From assembly GCA_030512335.1 (NCBI GenBank), contig JAULSU010000007.1:2232001-2296000 (forward strand): a DNA stretch of 64,000 nucleotides. Direction: 5' to 3'. The notes under the pieces are model-generated. The model did not search any database and was not told where the DNA came from. It worked only from the letters and a program-made list of their open reading frames with translations. Shown here in pieces: positions 44,003 to 54,797 of this stretch. Every line of letters starts with the position of its first letter. Position 1 is the stretch's first letter. The stretch comes from Immersiella caudata (taxonomy: Eukaryota > Ascomycota > Sordariomycetes > Sordariales > Lasiosphaeriaceae). Position numbers and translations under genes: made by a program.

Positions 44003-47000
44003 ATGGCTGACTACTCCATGTATCATGCCCTCGGGCAAGGGGAGGCCTTCGACCCCAACGACCCCAACCGAACCACACAGCCAGCGCCTCCCCAATTCTC
44101 GCCGCCCGTTGCGCCCAATCCGTTCAACCAGGGCGTCTATGGCGCACCACCGCCCCCGGGACACCAGTACCCGGGCTCAGCAGCTCCCGCACAGTCTCCC
44201 GGCTATGCGCCCCCGTATCAGGGACAGGGCCAGCCCGCATTTTCCCCGGGCCCCATGTCGCCAGCAGACGATGGAGGCTTGGCTGCTCAGATGGGTGGCA
44301 TGACGCTCGGCGCAGAGTCGGGATATGGTACAGCGAGGAGGAAGAAGAAGGACCGCCATGCGTACCACCAGGTTGACGCACCCGTGGGCTCCTCTCAGCC
44401 CTACAATGGCATTCCACCAGCAAATACGCCAGCCACGAGCTTCCTAAACTCGGCCCCTCAGCAGGGCCCCGGTCAGTTTGGCGGGGTATCGCCTCAGGCA
44501 GGTCTCTTCCCGGCCTCTGTGGGCTCGCAATTTAGCCCGATGCCCGCTTCTCCTGCCGAATTTGCAGCGAGGGGCGGTCAGTTCGAGCCAGCGGCCCCGT
44601 CGCCGACTATGGTTCCCGCTGCTGGGCAGGGCAAGGTGTCTCCAGAAGACATGCCCAGCGTACCGCTTTCGAGAGACTCCATCCAGCAGTACTTCCTCAC
44701 CAACATGTACCCAACCTTTGAGAGGCTAGTCCCTCCTCCGGCTACCGTCTCGTTTGCAGCGTTCGACCAAGGGAACTCTTCACCCAAGTTCGCGCGCCTC
44801 AGTTTAACAAACATCCCTGCTAGCGGCGAAGGGCTGAAAAGCACAAACCTACCACTAGGTCTCCTCTTGCAACCTCTTGCTCCGCTCCAGGCTGGCGAGT
44901 TGGCGATTCCAGTGCTGGATTTTGGCGATGTCGGCCCGCCACGGTGCCACCGCTGCCGCGCATACATCAATCCCTTTATGATGTTCCGGAATGGTGGCAA
45001 CAAGTTTGTTTGTAACCTCTGCAACTACGCCAACGACACACCAGTAGAGTACTTCTGTGCAACAAGTCCGCAAGGAGTCCGTGTTGACCGCGACCAAAGA
45101 CCGGAGTTGACACGGGGTACGGTTGAGTTCGTCGTCCCCAAGGAGTACTGGACGAAGGAGCCAGTTGGCATGCGTTATCTCTTTGTAATCGACGTCACCC
45201 AGGAGTCCTTCAACAAGGGCTTTCTAGAGTCTTTCTGCGAGGGCATCCTCGGCGCTATCTACGGCGCTGAAGAGGGAGAGGAAAAAGACGAGAACGGCGA
45301 GCCAAAGCGTAAGATTCCTGCGGGCGCCAAGGTCGGCTTTGTCACTTTCGATAAGGAAGTGCACTTCTACAACGTCAGCCCGGCGTTGGAGCAGGCGCAG
45401 ATGATGATTATGCCAGACGTCGAAGATCCGTTTGTTCCCCTGAGCGAAGGACTGTTTGTGGACCCGTATGAATCCAAGGCTGTCATCACCTCTCTGCTCA
45501 CCCGGCTGCCGCAAATGTTCTCGAACATCAAGAACCCCGAGCCGGCGCTGCTGTCTACACTCAACTCGGCAATTGCCGCTCTTGAAAAGACCGGTGGCAA
45601 GATCTTCTGCTCCCTCGCAGCCCTGCCCACGTGGGGCCCCGGGCGGCTGTTCATGCGGGACGATGGCAAGCACCCCGGCGGCGAGCCCGACAAGAAGCTC
45701 TTTAGCACCGAGCATCCTGCGTGGAGGAAGCTGGCGGAGAAGATGGTGTCGATAGGTGTTGGTGTTGACTTTTTCATGGCCGCCCCGTCAGGTGGTTACC
45801 TCGACATCGCCACAGTTGGTAAGTGAGAGCGAAGACCTTCGGATGATCGCCGTCTTCTAACCGAACGCAGGATACGTTGCTTCCACGACTGGCGGTGAAA
45901 CCTTTTACTATCCCAACTTCATCGCCCCGCGGGACAACACCAAGCTGTCACTAGAGATCAAGCACTCTGTGACCCGCGAGACAGGTTACCAGGCACTTAT
46001 GAAGGTTCGGTGCTCAAACGGGTTGCAGATTTCCGCATACCACGGCAACTTCATCCAGCACACGTTTGGTGCTGATCTTGAGATCGGCGTCATTGATGCG
46101 GATAAGGCACTCGGCGTAACCTTCACCTACGACGCCAAGCTGGACGCTAAACTGGACGCCCATTTCCAGGCTGCCCTTCTATACACAACAGCATCGGGCC
46201 AGCGGAGGGTCAGGTGTCTGAATATCATCGCAGGCGTGAGCGAGAACCCGAAGGATTGTCTCAAGTTCATTGACCAAGACGCTGTTTATGCGATGATGGC
46301 CAAGGAGGCATCTACCAAGCTGGCAACAACATCAGGCACTCTGAAGGATATCCGCCTGAGCCTGACAGAAAAGACTATCGACGTACTTTCAGCATATCGC
46401 AAGAACTTCCTGTCACACTCCCACCCACCGGGTCAACTGGTGATGCCGGAGCGACTGAAGGAGTTCTCGATGTACATGTTGGCCCTCATCAAGTGCCGCG
46501 CCTTCAAGGGCGGCAACGAGACATCAGACCGCCGTGTACACGAGATGCGGCTGATCCGGTCAATGGGTGCTCTCGAGCTGAGCCTCTACCTCTACCCTCG
46601 CATGATTCCCGTTCACAACCTGCAGCCTGAGGATGGTTTCCCCGACGAGAAGATGGGCGGTCACCTGCGCATGCCACCAGCCATCCGCACATCTTTCAGC
46701 CGCGTCGAGCCTGGTGGTGTTTACCTGGTCGACAACGGTCAGCAATGCATCCTGTGGTTCCACGCACAGACCTCACCAAACCTCATCCAGGATCTTTTTG
46801 GTGAGGACAAGACCACGTTGCAGAGTCTCGACGTGTACACGTCGACAATACCGGTGCTCGCCACCCACCTAAACGCGCAGGTGCGCAACATTATTGAGTT
46901 CCTGAGAGCCATGCGCGGAAGCAAGGGCTTAACGATTCAGCTGGCGAGGCAAGGGATCGATGGGGCAGAGTTTGAGTTCGCGAGGATGTTGGTCGAGGAC

Positions 47001-47227
47001 CGAAATAACGAGGCGCAGTCGTATGTTGACTGGCTGGTGCACATTCACAAGGGGGTGCAGCTGGAGGTGAGTTTTGGGCCCCGGTAGAGGGCACCGCAAC
47101 GAGCCAGTTGTTAGTAACGAACGCTAACGATGTGATACTGTAGTTGGCCGGACAGAGGAAACGAGAGGATGGGAGCGAAGGCAGCGCACTCTCTCAGTTT
47201 ACGGGATTGAGGCCTTCGTACTGGTAG
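44003..47227 (+). CDS. sec24: COPII coat cargo adaptor Sec24
   Basis: Predicted 1,031-aa protein from exons 44003-45818, 45871-47066 and 47144-47227; the introns are 52 and 77 nt, GT-AG. A Pro/Gln/Gly-rich N-terminal region is followed by the zinc finger C315-x2-C318-x18-C337-x2-C340, then the trunk domain (YLFVIDVTQESFNKGFLESF), beta-sandwich, helical and gelsolin-like domains. The short last exon completes the conserved end (SQFTGLRPSYW). Sec24 pairs with Sec23 on ER exit sites and selects cargo for COPII vesicles. I start at MADYSMYHALGQGE, the first ATG that gives a family-like N-terminus. Confidence 0.97.
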
Positions 47228-47422
47228 TGTGGATCACGTTGGTGTCATTGGAGGGATACAGGCAGCGGAACGTGGACATAGGGGTGGCCAAGGTAGACCA
47301 AAAATGAATATGAAGAGAATGAAGCACGACTCGGCGTCTTCTTGTCTGGTCACTTTCTTGCAGAAATAACTCTTTTCATTCCTCTTCCCTCAGGGTTCAG
47401 CTGTGTAGGTTTGGTGGGCGGC

Positions 47423-47427
47423 AAAAA
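47423..47427 (-). terminator. RNA polymerase III terminator (T5) of tRNA-Met
   Basis: Five consecutive T on the minus strand (AAAAA on plus), 11 nt past the tRNA 3' end. This is the expected position and length for a fungal Pol III terminator. Confidence 0.8.
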
Positions 47428-47438
47428 GGCGGTCGGTC

Positions 47439-47542
47439 TGGGACATGTGAGGCTCGAACTCACGACCTTTGGATTGCTCTGATGTCTAACCAGATCATAG
47501 TACGATATGAGACCAACACTCTACCAACTGAGCCAATATCCC
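47439..47542 (-). tRNA. Elongator tRNA-Met(CAT) with 31-nt intron
   Basis: 104 nt on the minus strand. Acceptor GGGATAT pairs fully with ATGTCCC (one G.U), discriminator A. The D stem is GCTC/GAGT, the T arm is GTGAG-TTCGAGC-CTCAC and the variable loop is AGGTC. The anticodon stem is TTGGT/TCCAA with loop C-T-CAT-A-A; the U31.U39 apposition and variable loop match yeast elongator Met tRNA as I recall it. A 31-nt intron sits at the standard 37/38 site and contains TATGA, able to pair with the anticodon TCATA, as in intron-containing pre-tRNAs. Initiator identity is unlikely: the T loop is a normal TTCGAGC, and the A1:U72 pair is absent. Confidence 0.95.
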
Positions 47543-50500
47543 CGTTATTCCTTGGTGGCGCTGTGGACGAGTGCGGGTTCAAAATGGGGAGGGCAGTGCA
47601 CTGTGTGGACTGCAGGGCAAAGCATGACAGATCACCATCACTAGCCAGGACTTCTTCGCTGACGCCCTGCGTATCTTGGAGTGCAGCTGGAAACAATGTG
47701 TTTGTCCAGGCCAGGTGCGTCGATATTCTACTGGGTTGCTTAATAGCGTCCTGTTCGTGTGGGTGGAGAGGGCATTCCGGGCTGTTTGATTCGGTGGAAG
47801 GGGTCAGGTCGGGTCGGAATACTTGGTCTTAGGGGCGACGATGTGGACAGGAAAAGCAGATACACTTACGACTGCTTGTGGGATGGTGAAGTTGTAACGG
47901 GGACTGTGTGCGGAGCGAGGTAGACAAGCATGCGGAGCCAGATCTGGCTAGAGGCCAGGAAGCCTTCACCTCCTTCCGACCTAGCAAAGACTCTGAGGAA
48001 TGAGCAGTTCGGCGTTATTGATTCGGTCGTCATGTTTTTGTGACAGAAATTCGGCCTTCCTGTGCGAGGACCCTGGGTTATCTCTGCGATGGGGGTGTGT
48101 ATCCGCATTCCGGGACTGTTTGTGGTACGGGGCGATGCGACGGGGGCCGATGGTAGGGCCAGCCGGGGGGACAGTTGGTGACAGCTCGGAAAATATTCCG
48201 CCCTGGCTGATTCGTCGTCTCCGGTGATGCCGCCGCTGCGTTGGACGCATCCTTCTGGTTGTTTGCTACACTGCCGGCGCCATGGGAGTAGTTGACGCTA
48301 CAGGAAGATGGGGAGGGGGCAAGAAGAAAGGGGCACTGGGTACAGCCGGCATCCGAGACTTGGCCGCTGTCGGTTTTACATTAGGTTTGCGGGGCGGCTC
48401 TTGGGGCGGCGAGGTTCGAGCGTCGTTTCTCCCGGAGGGTCCAAATGTGACATGTCAAATGCGGTGAGCCTTGGGGAAGAAGATTGGGTCCGGGTGTCGC
48501 GGGTGCATGCTTTGGACGAGTGTCGATCCGCAGCTGGTCGAGAGAAGGCGGGTTACCGGCGTGTGTCCCCCAGCTGGTTCACCGCTTGTGCCTGGACCCG
48601 GGCCCGGGCCTGTGGTAAAGGCGGCGGGGGCAGGAAGACGGTGATGTCTCCCCAGCCGAGAGACCAGGCAATCGGAGGCCGAGTCCTTCAGAATAAGGTC
48701 ACGCCAACTAACAAGCTATTGTTATCCCTTTCCGTTGTCCCCACTGCTGCCCACGAACCGGCCGGGGCATATCCCATCGTGTCATGAGTGCCACAAACGT
48801 AACGCTCTGCGATCTGTAGCACTCGATCTTAAACCGGTTGTGCCAGGGCACAGCGCGGCCGTGTCTCCGTAGGACAAGCACCGACACAGCACCAAAGGAT
48901 GGGTTACAACCAGTGCATAGTACCACGTTACGCCGCAACAGCACGAGGGAAGCGGTGAGCGGCTGCACACGGAATGGGGAATACTGGGTCGCTGGTCGAC
49001 GTCACGTCAGAGCTTCATCGCGGTGAAGCCGCTTCCTTGCGGAGTCGCGAAAAAGGAGCAAAAGTGCCCGTGGCAGGCATGCCGCTGTTTGCCTGCCGCT
49101 TCTATGCCAGGCCCGCCGCCGGGCCCAGCGGGCACATGGTCTTCGCGTGTACCGGGTCCGATTTTTGATGCCTTATCTTGCAGTAAGCAATAGCGTCGAT
49201 GTCTCGTTTGCTGGGGAAACTGACCGTCGAGCCAATGTGTGTCTCGCCGGCCCTTTGCCGCCAGCGCCGCCGCCCGAACTCTGTGGGCGTGTCCCAATGG
49301 GGTGGGCGCAGGTAAAGAGTCCAAAGCTGGGGCCGTCGCTCAGCGCGCGTTGTTCCGCGGCCACTGCGTGCCCCCTGCAAATGAATGCATTTCGTGCATC
49401 TTCCCACCACACCCACACCCCCCAGTATTCCATGGGATTGGAACAAACGTGAATATTCCCCGTTTTCCTGTCCCCGGCCCCACATCCCCATACGTCAAGC
49501 TCAACGCAAGTCGAGCCGTCGTTGACAACAGCTGCGGAATGGACAAATCCGGGCCAGACTTGGCATACAAACAAACATGTCCTGCAGCCGGGCTATCACG
49601 GCAACGGTACCTAGAGCGAGAGCTGCTGGAGGCGCCTGGTAGGGTGTCGTGCTCAGTCAAGCCGTGGACCGTTACGCAGCATGTTCCTAGCTGTAGCGCG
49701 CCACCCAAAATCGGGGAGAAGGGGGACTCGGGCATGACCTCAACCAGCAGTGAAGTTCCGCCCTCGGAGAGATTGGTGAGTGCCATTGCATGCCTTCGGT
49801 GTGATAACGGCGTACATATGGAATAGGAGCAGTACCAGATCGTGTCCCGCTCCACGGCGAGGTGCTGGGTGCTGGGCGCTGGATGCTAGAAGCCCCTCCC
49901 CCTTCCCTCAGCCTCATGCGGCCGGGGACCGTGCAGGCGGTCGATGCACTGTGGAGAGATGCGGTAGCCAGTAATGCTAGCTGTAGCTGTGATATCGTGA
50001 GCCGCTGCAGGCCTAGGTCAGATCGGCAGGGTTCCCCTGTCCCTGAGCGGCCCATCTGCTTCCCTCCTTCGGCCCACCTTGGGAACCAGCAAGCCTCCTT
50101 CGGGCCGGCGTTCTGGCCCAAACTTTCGGAAAAGAACCGACGCTGAGATAACAGCGGCAGCGGCGGTTGGCTTTTCGGGTGAGCGACGCAGGCTCATGCC
50201 AGAAAGCTTAATGCTGGAGATTTAGGGACGGTGACTTCAGGATAACAGCGTTGATGGATTATGTGGTAACGTACAGGAGGGGGTGTGAAGAAGCTGAAGC
50301 CCAGTCCAGCCCAGCACAGTCTCCGTGAAACAAGACTAAATGACCTGCCATCAACGCCTCGTGGGGATCTAGCAATCCCATGCAAGCCAGCAAACAAACC
50401 AGTTCCGCTAATTGTATTCCGTATGACACCATAAAATCTCAATCGGCCGAGAGAATAGACACGCCGCACCCTTGTCTGCTCCTTCTGGCATGATCCGTCA

Positions 50501-50556
50501 TGGGCGCCTTCGATAGTGGTGGCACACCGCCCAACCGCCTTCGTCGCGGACAGAAG
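47543..50556. other. 3-kb gene-free region, tRNA-Met to PARG-like gene
   Basis: Both strands were read for homology, splice-linked exons and RNA genes; none is convincing. The open frames (for example 49239-49826 +, 49340-49855 -) overlap each other on opposite strands and are Arg/Pro/Ser-rich, typical of chance frames in GC-rich DNA. The region is moderately GC-rich with short G runs around 48308-48345 and is not repeat-like. Confidence 0.55.
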
Positions 50557-51694
50557 TCACTCCGACAACAGGGTATCAAATCCATATCTTGAGTCCGGTT
50601 GCGAAAGGACCCTCTGAACTTCCTGGTTGGAGAAGACCCAATTGAAAATGTGGTAGTCCGTCGGTGCGCTGGAAGAGGACGAGGACGAGCTGGTGCTTGA
50701 CGAGGACTTGGATTTGGACTTGGATTTGCTGGAGGACGAGCTGCTCTTGGACTTTTTGGCAAGGTCGTCCAAAATTAGCTGCGAAGTGTTCTGGTTGGGG
50801 TCTTCAAACACAAACGCAACCTGCCGGATACGGCCCCGCAAGTCTGGATCATAGAGCAGCACCTCACGCCACAGCTCCGCGAGTTCTTGTGGGGGGTTGC
50901 GGTAGCCATTCCCAAGGCCGAAATCGCCAATCACCACGTATGGGTGGTTCTCGTATGCGCAGATGCGGAGTGCACTCCGTAACTTGTCCTTGACCATCTC
51001 TCGCTCGCTGGCGAACGAGTACTTTGTGCCGTTCTGCGTCAGTTTAGGCCACCGGGCAGGTGGTACGGAAATGACAGGGAGCGTCGCCCACTGATCAGGC
51101 GGTAGCTTCTCGTATCGGTCGTGGGGGCCGCGGAACACAACTGGCACAGAATTCAGCAAACAACCTCATGCAAGTCCCGGCGCTAGGGTAATGTACCGAC
51201 TTCGCGCGACAGTATGCCGCCATACATGGGAATTGGGTAATAGCAGTCGACCCGAGCCCCCGGCGCTGGGGTTGCCAGGGTCGCGGAGAGCGTGCTTCGA
51301 CGGCACAGACGCTCCTCGTAGCCTGCAGCCCCAGTTTCCCAATCACCCCCAGGTCGTTGGTCATTGGCCGGGCAGATGAAGGGGATTGGAATCGCCTCTG
51401 CCCTTGCCCAGTTTATCGCCGCATCTGCCGGGTCACCAACATTGACAACTAGGAAGCTGGTATTAGAAGACCTGTTCAGGACGCGGCCCATCGGACGTGA
51501 CACTTACAGAACTGGGGAGGTGAGAGATCGATAGGCCGCTCGATGAAGTTGATCTGGCTCATCGGATGGTGGAAGAAGTACGAAGTCATGTCGACCTGCG
51601 CATATTTGTTCCTGACCGTAGGTATGAGCTGCTTCTTGGTCTCGGCGGCGACATCCGCAGGCTTCGGTTTCGACTTGGAGCTTCCGGAAGGCAT
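50557..51694 (-). CDS. Microbial-type PARG / macro-like protein (DUF2263) with variant signature
   Basis: Predicted 340-aa protein from exons 51694-51508, 51448-51197 and 51140-50557. The introns are 59 nt (GTAAGT..CTAG) and 56 nt (a weak GTACAT donor, CCAG acceptor). The first acceptor was chosen because it is the only nearby one that keeps the frame open. The core RPGGDWETGAAGYEERLCRR aligns with the PARG signature GGG-X6-8-QEE of the TIGR02452/DUF2263 family, but reads GGD at 96-98 and YEE at 106-108. The later YYPIPMYGGILS, VPVVFRGPHD-type and VIGDFGLGNGYRNPP segments fit the same fold. A Ser/Lys low-complexity run (about 275-310) precedes the C-terminus. It probably acts on ADP-ribose groups, but the changed signature makes catalysis uncertain. 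Exon joins need transcript support. Confidence 0.78.
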
Positions 51695-53074
51695 TGTGTA
51701 GGGCGGTATGCGAAGACCGAGCGGTTGGACCTAGGTGGCTGGTTGTCTTCCCAAGTACTGAGAGGAGGTGGGTGAAAGAGATGCCGGTTTGGAGGCCACG
51801 GAGGCAGGCCTTTATGTACATCTCCCAAGGTAGGCGGTATGCAGACCAGACAGCCATCGAGATCCATGAGGCTGAGGAAAAAGCAAGTGCTCGAACGGTC
51901 AGTGGACGCAACCTGACCCCGATTCTCAACAACGAGTAGTTACACTCGCTGACTCAGAAGAGATGAGATCGATATTGAGCTGGCCAGGTCAGAGATACGA
52001 CGCTCGCTTCCATATCAAGCGGTCTGGCATCTGAGGCGCGCATCGCCCCGTCGGCGTCTTACTCAACGTCCCAACTACATGGTTGTCGGGTCTTCTTGCA
52101 GCGGCAATGTTGGAGATGCCGGATAGTGGCGTCTTGGGTGGCCAAGACTGATTGAGCCCGCTGCTGTGTCCAGCGTTGGAGGTACCTCATCTGGTTCAAT
52201 CTGGTGCACCCAGTCACTGAAATCGGTGAGCTGAAGGTCGCGATCACGGCACTTGATGTTTAAGATGGCGGGAAGACAAGCGGGGAGGTGGAGAGGCAGC
52301 AGTCGGCTTCCGGAGCGGTCCCGGATCGGTCGAGGCGGGAGGGGCAATGAGAACACAGAGGGTTGGTATGAAAAGGCATCAGAGAATGCAAGGTGGTGGT
52401 GACATGAAGCCAGCGAAGCCCTCGATGAGCGATAGCATCAGCCAGGTGTTTCTCCTTTGACCCCTTTCAGCGCCAATGCGGGGACAGGGTGAGCCATGGC
52501 GGGCCAAGCGTCTAACCGCCTGCAGAGCCAAGAAAAAGCAAACTCGAACCAACTGCTGGAAGAACTCGCCAATGGTCTGTTCGGTTCCTTCCATTTAGTT
52601 TTGTCATTTGCTTCAAGCTTTCACAGTGCCACCTCACCACTGGTGATTCGCCCGACGGTCACCAAGAGTCGCTCGCTATAGGGTCGGTAGACAGGAAGGA
52701 AGGTGCGACCCGGATCAACTGAAGTTCCATGGCAAGACCCAGCAGCCAGGTTCGGGTCGCGCTTGCTCCCGCACCAAAGTGCGATGCCAAGAACTCGGCC
52801 CACATTGGAAATCTGAAAAGCTGAGCTTCATCTGACGCGACGCGCCGCAGAGTCAAAAGCTATCCACGCCAACCAACGTCAACGTCACTCGCTCGACCAT
52901 TGGATTCCAAATCGGCCATTTGCACCACCCTCTCGGCGGTCTGTGTTATATGCAACTGTTCTGAGGATCGGACCATCAAGATCGCCCGCGCCTTGTCATG
53001 GTTCTCCAACCCCTAGGTGCGAAATTTGCGACTCCGTGAGCTACTGGGTTGAAGTCCCAGGGCAGTCCTGAGCT
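51695..53074. promoter_or_regulatory. Divergent intergenic region, PARG-like / AsnRS
   Basis: About 1.4 kb between divergent start codons. Short open frames on both strands lack motifs and overlap one another. I see no RNA gene; it probably holds two promoters and leaders. Confidence 0.5.
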
Positions 53075-54797
53075 ATGCAACGCGCCGGACTAGGACTCTG
53101 TGCCCAGCCGTTCAAACGGCCATTCGCCGTTGCCCGTGTCTTGTGCTTGGGTTCCAGTCTCACATCTCAGCATCCTGGTGGGCGACGCTGCCTTTCTCAG
53201 CACTCGAAGCGGTCGGTGGCCCAGTTTCTACAATGGAAGCCGGCCGAGAAAGTTGACGACGTTGTCGTCAACGGCTATGTTCGATCGGTACGGTCAATGA
53301 AGGCCCACCGCTTTGTGTCTCTGGGTGACGGCTCCTCGCTTGCTCCTCTGCAAGCCCTCGTCCCCGTCGATCAAGCAGAAGGGTGCGAGCAGTCCCCCCC
53401 TGGCATGCGTGTCTCGGCTGGCCCTATTCGCTGACTCGACCTTTGCAGTGTCGCCCTCGGCGCAGCTGTCCGCTTCACCGGCTCCTGGGTAGCATCCCCC
53501 GGAGGCTCGCAGAGCCATGAGCTGCACGCCACCAAGGTTGAAGTTCTTGGGCCTTCAGATCCCAAGGTAACTCCCCTCCTGCTTGCCGGTGCTGACGGCC
53601 AACCAACTGGACAAAAGTGACCCTTCTGACCGCTTACCGCTTTTCTAGACCTTCCCCATACAGAAGAAATATCAGACACCCGAGTATCTCCGCACGATGC
53701 CGCACTTGCGGCCGAGAACTCCCGTCAATGCAGCGCTGTTGAGGTTGCGCTCGGATGCCATCGCATCTCTGACTGGATTCTTTGCGAACCGCGCATTCAC
53801 GCAAACTCACCCACCGATCATCACATCATCAGATTGCGAGGGCGCCGGCGAAGTCTTCACGTTGGTTCCGGCTAGCGAGTCCGATGTGGCCACGGAAGCA
53901 AAACAGGAAAAAGAGGAGTTCTTCCGTTCCAAGAAGTACCTTTCGGTCTCAACCCAACTTCATCTCGAGGCCCTAGCCCAATCCGTTGGCAACGTGTGGA
54001 CGTTGTCACCGGTATTCCGTGCTGAGCAGAGCGATACGGCAAGGCACCTCAGCGAGTTCTATATGCTCGAAGCAGAGATGAGCTTCGTTGACGACCTCTC
54101 CGCGATCATGGACTTGGCAGAAGACATGCTCCGATTTTTAGGCACAAGCCTCTTCGGGTCAGCAACAGTCCAAGAGCTCCTTTCTCGCCCGATGCAGCTC
54201 GGCTCCGATCTTGTGCCCTCAGACGTCGTGAGGCAGCGCTGGGAGGGGTTGATGCAGCCCGCGTGGCCCCGGATCACATATTCGGAAGCAATTGACCTGC
54301 TGCAGCAAAAGTCCGACTTATTCTCCCTGAAACCAGTGTGGGGGGCAGGGCTGCAGTCGGAGCATGAGAAATACCTCGCTGAACACGTTGGAGGACGGAT
54401 GCCGGTCTTTGTCACCAACTATCCCCGAGATATCAAAGCTTTCTACATGCGTGAAGCGCAGCCACTTAGTTCCGACAATGCAGCTACCGTTGAATGCTTC
54501 GACTTGCTGGTGCCGGAACTTTGCGAGGTAGCGGGGGGGTCTATGCGTGAGCATCGACTTGAGCCGCTGATGGATGCTATGAAACGTCAAGGATTGACAG
54601 CTGCCAGAACCTCGAGCGATGACGACCCTGAATCAGCCAAGAATCTGGACTGGTACATCGATCTCCGCCGATGGGGTAGCCCTCCTCACGGCGGTTTCGG
54701 GGTCGGCTTCGATCGTCTTCTCAGCTACCTTGCTGGTGTTTCAACCATCAGAGACATTGTTGCATTTCCACGTTGGCATGGTCGATGCGATTGCTGA
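53075..54797 (+). CDS. slm5: Mitochondrial asparaginyl-tRNA synthetase
   Basis: Predicted 524-aa class IIb synthetase from exons 53075-53382, 53449-53566 and 53649-54797; the introns are 66 and 82 nt. The N-terminus (MQRAGLGLCAQPFKRPF, then RRCLSQHSKR) is basic and lacks acidic residues, as expected for a mitochondrial presequence. The OB-fold anticodon-binding domain occupies about 50-145. Catalytic motifs follow: the linker PEYLRTMPHLRPRT, motif 2 (FRAEQSDTARHLSEFYMLEAEM) and motif 3 (GGFGVGFDRLLSYLAGV). It charges mitochondrial tRNA-Asn with asparagine. Length and layout match fungal Slm5. The last residues (FPRWHGRCDC) are the usual end for asparaginyl/aspartyl enzymes. The first intron donor, GTGCGA, is unusual but gives the only in-frame join to VALGAAVRFTGSW. 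Confidence 0.94.
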
